NCBI GenBank assembly: GCA_963969395.1
Contig: OZ017796.1
Location: 9,736,501 to 9,800,500, forward strand
Length of the DNA: 64,000 nt
Source: Pseudoscleropodium purum
Lineage: Eukaryota; Streptophyta; Bryopsida; Hypnales; Brachytheciaceae
Reading direction: 5' to 3'
Part shown: in pieces, positions 48,041 through 57,230 of the stretch
Layout of the letters: every line of letters starts with the position of its first letter
Position numbering within the stretch: position 1 is the stretch's first letter
Translations under genes and position numbers: made by a program
The notes under the pieces: model-generated
The model's input: only the letters and a program-made list of their open reading frames with translations
What the model was told of the DNA's origin: nothing
The model's database searches: none

Positions 48041-48149
48041 CTACATTGTTGTTACATTGAAGAAAGAAAAATGTACCTATGTGTCATGATTGCTTTTAGA
48101 ATATAGTCATTGTTAGAGCAAACTACCTTAAATGAGATTTGGACTACTA

Positions 48150-49010
48150 CATTGGATTGAGTTGGAGGCAACAACCAATATCTTGGATGATGGAAATGGA
48201 GTGAATAGGGTATCTCCAATCCATGAGTAGAAAGAGAGGCAATACCATAATATTTAAGTAGAGGAAGGTGGACCTCATTCTATTTTGGTCACATTTAAAA
48301 AAAATTGTCCCTAGGAAAAATTGGCAATCCAAACCTCAAATGGACTTTGCATTAGATTGAGAAGGAAAGGAAAAGATTCTACATTAAAAAAGACTTTTCA
48401 TGAAAAATAGGAAGGTTCAACTTATTGGCATACAAAACAATGCTTGAAAAGTTTAGACAATTATAAATCTTTTTATAGTGAACCAAGTTGCACACTCTTC
48501 ATGTTTGTCTAACTTGCCTAGTTTAGGAAGGAGAATGGTGGACCCTAGAATAAAGAGAGACTAATATTGGTCACATTGGAGAGTGTTTTTTGGATTCCCT
48601 TGTCATTGTAGGGTTGGCATGGTGGTTTCCAATTGGATTGGATATACTCTTAGTGACCAATAGGAACTTCTACCTATTGAGTATAAATTTATTACAAGAA
48701 GTGATCTTTTTAGGCCTTCGTGTTGTGGCCATGATAGGAAATATTGTCGTTTCTTTATGTGATTAAGATGATTATTATATATTAGGATTCATCTTTTGTT
48801 GGTTTGGAGAAGGTCTCGAGACTCTTTTGGGCTAATTGGATAGCACACTTCAAGTTCATAACAAATTCATTTTGTCAAATAAAACAAAATTTCAATTGTT
48901 CTTTCCATTTTTCACATTTGTCTTTACATATATTTAAAAATATATATATATATTGTCAATGTGGCAAACTAGTCATTCTATCCATCATAGGCTGATTTTC
49001 TTTAGAATTA
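48150..49010 (+). repeat. Dispersed repeat H, copy 2
   Basis: Its 3' part (48640-49010) matches 19600-19935. The 5' part shares the idea ccaat(a/g)(t/c)cttggatgatgg with 19530-19545. The middle (48250-48640) has no partner in the window. A TA run lies at 48938-48953. No coding frame. Confidence 0.4.
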
Positions 49011-49539
49011 ATCCTAAAATAGGAGAAATTTAGTGTTTCTTCCCCTTTGAATAGCAAAAAATGGAGAATTGAGGATCAAACTCTTTTTGGGTAAAAAATG
49101 GAGCTCGTTTGAGTTTTGTCCCTAATTTTGCTTCCATTAATGAAAACTCATGACTATGTGGCATGTGGGTCTAGGAATTATAACTCAAGACAAAAAACAT
49201 GAGTTTATAACTTAACTCAAGATGAAGTAGTGGACTACAATGAGTTTGTTGTCAAGGACTACAATTTAATCCCTACAGGGTTTAGACTGTGTTTTCACCC
49301 AAAACACTCTAAAACTACCATTTCATACATAAGTATCAAATTTTAGAAAAAACACATTTTGAATACACATAACCATAGGATCTTGCATTCAATAGTTTGA
49401 AAAGATGTAGAAGAAATTTCAGAAATTTCCACCGCGTAGATTGCAAGATATTGGCATTTGAATTGACAAAATTTCTTTTTTGGGCTCTATCAAAAACTGG
49501 TTAGTTTTACTTTGTAAGGTCATATTTGTATAAAAAAAT

Positions 49540-49820
49540 CATTAGAAGATTTTTGGGGCCTCTAGATGCCTACAAGTTATCACAACCTGTGAATGCAAGA
49601 AACAAGTTTGACGCAGCGGTCTGACGTGGCCAAGACCTTGCCACATCATTGACCAATTTTTTTATAAATTTTTTCTTTTTGCATTTGGAGACTAAATTTT
49701 TTTTTTTCATTTTTATTATTAATTTTTTTTTGATAGCAAGTTGTTCCCCTCACTGCAAGGAACAGCTGCAAGGGAACAGGCCCAAAACAGGCTTCTAGAC
49801 CCTCCAAAATTCTTCTAATG
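49540..49820. mobile_element. CATTAG-type MITE I1, inserted in A copy 6
   Basis: Ends CATTAGAAGATTTTTGGGG and CCTCCAAAATTCTTCTAATG are inverted partners. Flanks aaaaaaat and gttcaaaatgg join to the uninterrupted A sequence (aaaaaatgttcaaaatgg, as in copy 1 near 2285), with no duplicated base. The centre has gacgtggcc / ttgccacatca. 281 bp, non-coding. Confidence 0.7.
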
Positions 49821-50317
49821 GTTCAAAATGGCAATGCTTCTTTAGATTCATTCTTCAAGGCAAAGTGGCTCCATGCTTGAAATGTTTTAGATCATTTGGA
49901 ATTGTACAATATTTAGAAAAAAATAGTAAGTAGAAAGATGTAGAAAATGATTCAAAATACTAAATTTTTAAGAATTTATTTATAGAATTGAAAAATGCCA
50001 ATCACAATGGTTATAATTTTGTAATATAAAATTTACACTTAATATTGAAAATTGAGTTGAATAAAAGACTTCAAAATTTATCTTAGAGTAGAGATTCCAT
50101 AACTACCTGCAAACTACCCGCAAACTAAAATTCTTCATAACTTTCATCTCATTAATCAAAAAAGAATGATTAAAAGCTTCCCACATATATAGAAATCTAA
50201 AAAATCAATTTCAAATTTTTATTTCTTAAAAAATGATCTTTAAAGAAGTTTTTTGAGCTACTTAGGCTACTCGACAAATAATGAAAATTATATATCATGC
50301 AATAGCTTTTTAACCAT

Positions 50318-50579
50318 CATTAGGAAAGTTTTGAGGCCTCCAAATGGTTATTTGTTTTTTTATTTTTGGCACCTCCTATGGTGTTATTATAGGAAAAAAA
50401 AGTAATTAAAAAAATATTATATTATATTATTTAAAAAAAATAGTCAATCTGATTTGGCACTGATGTGGTACTCGAATGCCATATCAGATTTCAAAATTTT
50501 TATTTTTATTTTTTTTCCTAATTGCATTGCAGCAATGTAAGGCTAACAGCCCTTTGGAGACCTTAGAATTTTCATAATG
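50318..50579. mobile_element. CATTAG-type MITE I2, inserted in A copy 6
   Basis: Ends CATTAGGAAAGTTTTGAGGC and CCTTAGAATTTTCATAATG are inverted partners. Flanks ttaaccat and atagttaaaag correspond to taaccat-gtagtcaaaag of A copy 3, with at most one base changed and no duplication. The centre has tgatgtggtac and atgccatatca. 262 bp, non-coding. Confidence 0.68.
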
Positions 50580-50727
50580 ATAGTTAAAAGTAATGAAAAT
50601 TGTTGTGCCTTAAAGTTGTCCCTCGAGCGAATGTTGTGTGAAAATTTAAAAAAAAGATTCCATTTGCAGTGAGCTTCTCAAAATTGCTATGTTGCCAAAA
50701 AATTCAATTTGGTCCTTTAGGGGTTGA

Positions 50728-51343
50728 AACTTAGATTGCAATTCCAAATGACATCTAGACCACTTAATGATTAATTCTATTGCCTTTGGGATATGAAACA
50801 CTGATTGATAGATCTTTCACTAAATTTATAAAGAAGAGAACTTTGAACAAGTTCTTTAATTCATAGAGGGGTTCAAAACATTTGCACCCTTCATGTATAT
50901 AGAACATGTATTTTGGGGATATAGTAATATATTTGAAGGTGTGAGGATGTTCTAATTGATATGAATTCTTTGGTAATCTTGTCACAAGTATCAATGGACT
51001 TGCAAGACAAAATTGTGATTTTTTCCAATAATGTTGCATAAAGTTCTAATAAAATGTTATATTTATGTAACACCCAAAAATGGTGCATTTCCCATGTGTC
51101 TGAATCAATATCTTGGTTTACCTTTTAGAAAAGAAAAATCTAAATATCATACACTGATTTAGTAATCTACAAGTCCCAAAGTGTTAGTACTTTGAATTAA
51201 GCTACAATCATCAATTAGGGAGTTTTTTTAGGACATACGGATAGAAATATGGAGAAGTTAGAGCAAAATGGTAGAAAATGCAATTAGATGAAAATTAAAG
51301 GAAAACTCTATAGAAAGGTGAGAAATTTGAAACTAGAAAGCCA
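50728..51343. other. AT-rich spacer, nothing recognised
   Basis: A 91-codon minus-strand frame (50764-51039) has no recognisable content. No RNA gene or terminus seen. Confidence 0.4.
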
Positions 51344-51866
51344 TTAACCCCTCAATACCCGTGCATTTTCAGCATATCTGAGACAATATTGGAGTGAAGG
51401 TGATGATGCAACAATTTGCAAACCTTGCGTAAATTTGCCATCCATTTCATTGTTGATTTCAATGAGCCACTTCAAATGCGTATCAAACCAATCCTTTATT
51501 ACCAGATTTCAGCATTTTGATTTTCTTTTTATAACATCTGAACGTGACTAATATTAGAGGACTTTTCCGCCCTTAGGAGGGCTATGAGTTTCCAAACTAT
51601 GGGATTTGCCTTATAGAGAGCTACGGTAGCTCATTGATGTGGCATTGTGACTGTCACGTTTGAAAAAAAAAAAAAATTTCAACTTTATTCTTCATTTCAA
51701 GAATGAATTTGTTTGGGAATAGTCGTTTGCCAAAACTGCAAGAGGGGAGTGCATAGCACACCAATTTGAAACAACTCTCTTGACCCCTCATAAATCCTCT
51801 AATGGTTCTTTAGACACTTACCTCGGCAACAACGTTTCTTTTGTCGTAGGGGCGTTGAGGGGTTAA
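51344..51866. mobile_element. Small TTAA-bounded element K, carrying MITE I3
   Basis: TTAA-CCCCTCAATACCCGTGC (51344) and GTAGGGGCGTTGAGGGG-TTAA (to 51866) are perfect TTAA flanks around a CCCCTCAA / TTGAGGGG inverted repeat, with CCC / GGG partners just inside. Its own sequence is only about 265 bases once I3 is removed. It is unrelated inside to subfamilies A, B and V but shares their terminal logic. Confidence 0.65.
51552..51804. mobile_element. CATTAG-type MITE I3, nested in element K
   Basis: Ends TATTAGAGGACTTTTCCGCC and CCCCTCATAAATCCTCTAATG are inverted partners with a C-to-T change at the first base. The centre has tgatgtggca and a weaker partner. 253 bp, non-coding. Confidence 0.6.
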
Positions 51867-53230
51867 GCAAGATTTGGTAGAACAACCAAATTAGGAAATA
51901 ACAAAAGAAAAGATGATAAAATGATGATAAAAGAAAAAACAAAATATCACCAAATAAAAAAATGAAAGGCCTTGGTTTTTTTCTAATACATCTAAAATTC
52001 CATTGCTTGGAAGGTGGACTGGATCAATGTCCCATACACTCTTCACTTGCCAACTTTAGTTTTTTTTTTTGTGATTGTGGTGAAAAGCTCTCATAACATG
52101 TACCGTCACAAATTCCATAAATTGGTTACACACCATTGGATTGAAAAAACAACTTACAATTAGTTATTCAAGGATAATGGTTTGTGCATACAAGCATGTA
52201 TTGATTGTGTGTGGGAATTGCATGTGAATCTTGTCGCACTTAGAAATGACCTTTATTCTTGAAGTGTGGCATCCATTCTCTTTAATGCATACTTCAATTC
52301 AATTCTAAAAAGACATTTGCTCCTTGTAGGGCATAAATACAATGAGTGAATTTAAGGATGGGTTTAGTTTGCAAGTAACAAAATGTACAATGGATGCAAT
52401 CATGCACACCTAGCTATACACTTGAATATACCTTTTACTTATCTCACATGTTTCATTAAATTATATTGATTTTGAATACAAATATATCATTTCATAATAG
52501 ACTATGAAATATATCTCAGATTCCCATTATTTTTTTCCTTAAAAAAATAGATTCTTTCAAATGGTCCCCAAATAAGGTTGTTTCCCATATATGACTCCAA
52601 ACTTCACCTATAACTTAAAAAACTATTTTGTGGATCCTCTCCCTCCCTAACCTTGTGAGAACTACTTGAAAAATGTACATATTTGATTCTTGAGAGGTCT
52701 TTAAAGCCATATATATCCATTAGTGGAAAAATAAAGCTTTTGCTAATTTTACTTCATTTCCCAACTTTGAGAAAAATTTGCCAATTTCACTTGATTTGAG
52801 ATTTAAAAACTTGTACTTATCTATTTGCTTTGAAAATGATCCCAATGGAAAGAATAAAGTGTTTTCATGATTTTCACCATTGAAAATTTAAACATGCAAG
52901 TATTGATTTGGATTTTGGAGTTATTTGTGATTTACACTTGTAAAAAAATTGCATCTCAACAATTGCAAGGTGGATTGTGTAATGAATTTAATAGCTTTTC
53001 AATTTTTTTGAAAGTGCATTACAGTGTGCTAACACAATTTGTAGTTGTTCATGTCACCTTCAATTCCAAAAAAGTTTACGTGCAAATTTCTCAAACATTG
53101 TGGAGAGGGACAACATACTAAAAATAGAAAACTTACATTTCTCTTGTTATAATCTCACAACTCTTATGCAATTTTGCACTCAAAATTGATATGCATATTG
53201 ATGAGCAAGCTTTTTAAACATCTACACAGT
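51867..53230. other. AT-rich intergenic DNA, nothing recognised
   Basis: An 84-codon plus-strand frame (52867-53121) shows no recognisable domain. No RNA gene or terminus seen. Confidence 0.4.
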
Positions 53231-56200
53231 TAAATTTTGAAAAAAACAACAACAATTTGCTTCATTGGGACTGATAACTATAAGTCCATGCTTTTTTTTC
53301 ATAGTCAAAACACAATTGAAAAGGCTTGGGCGTTTAGTTGTGAAGTAGGCAGTCTCCATGTCTATGTTTTCAGCCATTACCAATGGAAGGATGATGCCTT
53401 CCCGTGGAGTGTGATGCTGCGACTGAAGACTCCCGGATCCTGGCCAATCTTGCTGACCGGGCTGTCGTTCAAAGGTTCCAATGCAGTGCAGACCAGACCG
53501 CAGATTAGGGAAGGCAACCAGGCTCCAGAACTACTCATGATCATGTAGTGCGCACGCCAGTGAGTCTCAGTTTGTGTTGGTGTAATCCCCAGCAGTCTGG
53601 GGGAGTAGTCAGCCCCAATTCTGTCACTGTTGCAATTGAACTTACACAAGTTCTGGCACTGAAAGCGCTGAAAGCGCTGATAGCATGTATCATAGAGCTA
53701 GCTGAGCTAGTTACATTATCACTGTCGAAATCCCCTCTACAAAAAGGATGATCGAGGGAGTGTCGGAGACTCTGCAAGCAGACGCCGGTCAGTCCTTTGT
53801 TCTTGTCGATGGAAAAACATCATGAAAACAACAAGTGGCTCACGATCATTTTCAATTTCTCTCTCGCGCGCGCGTAACACGAGAATAATTTCGTAGAATT
53901 GCAGATGCCAGCGGTTCTTCGATCTTTCCACGTGAAATCGATGGACGCCTCCCAACAATGCCTGCACGAGCCTAACGTAACACAACTGAAGGCCGAACAT
54001 ATGTAAGCTTACGAGCTGTGTGTTCAGAAATGGTCGACGTAGTGGCCATATGTTCAAGTCACTGACTTTAAGAGCTGGCAGATCACAACGTTCGGGTGTA
54101 TATTTTATCAATTAATTTATGCAAAAATGAACTCTTCGTCTTTGCCATAAAATGGAGAAAATGATTGCCAGTGTGGGGAGAATCAAACCTACAAAATCAT
54201 CAACTTTACACACCCAGGAGTCCTTCATGTCAGAACTGCAAAATTGGCAGCCGACATTGACACGAAAAGCTGGATTAACTTACATGTATGAAGTGGAATG
54301 GCAGAGCGAGGTAAATATGAATGAATACCAATTGTTCGAGACAGTTGTTCGAGACAGTGTTGTAGACAGCATAAGTACCTGTAAGTTATCAGCCCTCTAG
54401 ATAAGCTTAAGCATCTCAATTTCCAGACACTTTCATTTGAAGATTTGGGCGGGGGGGCGGGGGGCCCCTTTTCAGACCTGTACATTTGAAGCCTGAATTC
54501 TGGCCTGGCAGGAGCGTAGCACTAGCTAGCTGTAAGTTGAGTTTCGGTTGCAATGCAGCAAAATATCTGATCTCCAATGCTTTCAATTGAGGTTGATGCG
54601 AGTTTACTGAAAATCTTCAGGGTTAAGAAGCATTTAGGGCTGCTCATTTGATTGTGTGGTTCCTCGTCTGTTTGCTGTGTAAGTTGTCCAGCAGCAAGCT
54701 TTTGCTCTGCTTGGCATGTTGTCTTCGTCTCATTGGTGTAATCTGACTGTCCCTATTGTCTATGAAAACAAAAAATCTTCGAGGAGCACACCTGCGTTTT
54801 AAGGGAACAGTAAACTTAACAGATGTTTCGTTAAAATGGAGGCATTCCTTCGGCATTTTTCCATGACTTTTCTAAGACTAATATAGATTCCAGACCCTCA
54901 AACCTTGAAATCTAGGACAATTATTCAGTTTTGAACCCACGTACTGAACCGAAAAGTGCCAAGTTTGTGGAATACCACCATTTTAATGAAATACCCATTA
55001 CTTTCCTTGTTCTCATTTCATTAGGGAATATTTGGAACATAATTCACAAAAAAAGTTTCAGTTTATAGATGCATTTCTAGAGCTCCTATAGCTTTGGAAC
55101 AACCTCACCTTTAAATTAAGTACAAGCAAATGTTGAAAAGATTGAAATGAACACCCAAATGGTGGATCCTTATTATACCATGTGCTCATAGACTTCCTTC
55201 ACTTCCTGTAGTGAAGTCATTTCATGCTTTCACCATTTATGTTCATGTTCTTCATCGTGATTGATACTTAGGTACGTAGAACTCACACCTTATTCAATAT
55301 TGACCACACCTAGAACCACACTTTATAAAGGAAATTAAAAAACTTAAGCCATGAAAGATGCCAAGGACTAAAAGAGTCCTTTAGATGGTCAATCTGTTTT
55401 TTTTCATGTTCAAGAAAAATTTCCACATTTTTTTCAAAAAATCATGAGAATTAAAGATCCTACCCCCCACCCCCATGCAAGTTTTATGACATACTCTAGA
55501 ATGTAGCTACAAAATTTCACTCCTAAATAGAGACAAAATGGTGGTTTGACCTCACGGTCAGGGACTCTGTCCTTTAAGAAACAAGCCATTCCAGGTTCTT
55601 CTTCTTCTTCAGCAGACTTTAGTTATCGGCATCAGAAGGTTACTAACTACTGTATCCTCACTCACTCAGTGCCTTTCCAGTAGATGAAATCCTGAGACTG
55701 CGTTTCTTCAATTCGAGGTTCGATTCATGACCGCTTCGATCCGCACTTGACCCCATTTTTCAGGTGTATGTCCTCTGCCAGGTATAACTTACTACCAGTG
55801 CGTCAGGGTTACAGGAGCTGCTCCAGCTGCCGGCATTGAAAACGAGCGCGAGAGAGAGATGGACTGGCAAGGCAGAAAGTGTGAGACTGACAATGTTCTT
55901 CAATGCCGACGTGCAGAGCTCTAGACCATGAGCGAAGCGAGAGAGCTGACCGCAAGGGCTTCAGCTTAGCTGAACCGAACGAAAGCAAAGCTGTTGGACA
56001 TGAGACCAACTGAACCTGCGCAGGCAGATCTTCAGACAAAAAGGCTAAACGGTATGCAAGTGCAGACGTCCGCACAGACAGACAGACAGCAACTAACTCA
56101 TGATGGAGGCCAGGACCAGGACCACACTGGAAGCTTGGTTGTCCTACACCCATGCCTTCCATGCTGGATGCTAAAGAGTGTTGTTACTGAAGGTCTTAAG

Positions 56201-56287
56201 AACGAATTAGACCTACTTCTGGACTGGATTCACATTACAAAAATCAGCCCTAACATCAAATACAAACATACCATTAACTTAAGTGTG
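53231..56287. other. GC-richer, mostly non-repeat stretch without a supported gene
   Basis: 53380-54600 and 55560-56200 are clearly GC-richer than the repeats (for example ctcccggatcctggccaatc, ctctctcgcgcgcgcgtaac). Both strands carry frames of 70-136 codons but none shows a domain, a consistent reading direction or linked splice sites I can defend. A G-rich word (ggcgggggggcggggggccc) lies near 54450. 54850-55550 is AT-rich. It could be a regulatory region, a long non-coding RNA or a decayed gene. Confidence 0.35.
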
Positions 56288-57230
56288 TTAACCCCTACAG
56301 GACCAAGGCCTTCTTTTTTTTTTGCCAAAAAACACTCAAAACTGCCATTTTTATGGCAAAAGGTAAAAAAAAAAATTAATTATATATTTTTTTTTCACAT
56401 CTAACCGTAGGATCTTACATCTAACTATTATGAGAATAGGTGGAAAAAATTTCAGAATTTTTGACCACATAGATTGCATGATATCTGCGTTTAAAGTAGA
56501 AAAAACAAGTTCTGCAACACATTGCAGGACTAGATTTTTTAACTTTGAACATTTTTAACTTTAATTTTTTGCACTACAACATTTTGAGCTTTAAATATTC
56601 ATGATATAAATTTGAATTGAGATTTTAGAAAAAATCAAAATATTCTAAAAACCTTAATTTTTATTCTTTAAAAAATTGCTAAGTAGAAGTAGGTATGAGA
56701 TAGAAGGAAAATCTAAAATATTCACATCTCTAAAATGAAATTAAAATGCATGGATCCCAAAGGTGAGATTGTTCTATCAAGAAAGATTAACCATGTGAAA
56801 CTTTTTTTTTGAAAAAAATTGTAAAAATTGCATTCAGAAATGAATCCTACAAGTTATTTTTTCAAGAAGATGCTCTAATTGCCCGAAAAACAAGATTGTC
56901 CATAACTTTCTCATAAAAAATCCAAATGGAATGAATCAAAGCTTCATATGTACAAAAAAATTATACTCTATAAGGAAAAAAAAAAAATTAATTTTAAAAT
57001 TCAAATTTTTGAAATTTTTTTTGATGCCCCCCATCCCTTGTTTTGAACTTATTTGGGCATAACTTTTGTTTTTGAGCACTGATTGAGAAAAAAATTATAT
57101 TCCCGTAAAGCTAATCAATTTTTCTATCTTCAAAATAAGTTTCAAAAAATAAGAAAAAAATTTCAGCCTTTAGGTACTTGCCCGAAATCCCATTTCTCCC
57201 CTGAAGGGACAATTGTCCTTTACGGGTTAA
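56288..57230 (+). mobile_element. TTAA-bounded non-autonomous element, subfamily V, copy 2
   Basis: Left TTAA-CCCCTACAGGACC (56288); right GTCCTTTACGGG-TTAA (to 57230). Here the terminal inverted repeat can be followed for about 16 bases (CCCCTACAGGACCAAG against CCCGTAAAGGACAATT). Interior as in copy 1. This is the copy with the clearest extended termini. Non-coding. Confidence 0.7.

Larger units (their letters stand above)
46440..48120 (+). repeat. Dispersed repeat C, copy 4, split by nested insertions
   Basis: The left part (46446-46533: aattggcatctaacccaag, agaattagttatgagttttt, actaaaagtgaccacc) is interrupted by a T-rich block and resumes at gtgaccacctcttgaaatgtac (46868-46889). It is split again by the foldback element to 48040 and closes with acattgaagaaagaaaaatg and gcttttagaatatag (to about 48115). 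Copies 1 to 3 show the uninterrupted order. Confidence 0.5.
49266..50727 (+). mobile_element. TTAA-type element, subfamily A, copy 6, carrying two MITEs
   Basis: Left TTAA-TCCCTACAGGG (49266); right CCTTTAGGGG-TTGA (to 50727). Removing the inserts I1 (49540-49820) and I2 (50318-50579) leaves about 920 bases in A order, the size of the uninterrupted copies. This copy is therefore older than both MITE insertions. Confidence 0.68.

Noticed and set aside
55700..55760. Possible tRNA (gaggttcgattcatg)
   Set aside because: Only the T-arm-like word is present; the upstream sequence does not fold as a tRNA.
707..57230. Reading CCCTAAA / TTTAGGG words as interstitial telomere repeats
   Set aside because: They occur singly at the ends of the TTAA-type elements, never as arrays.
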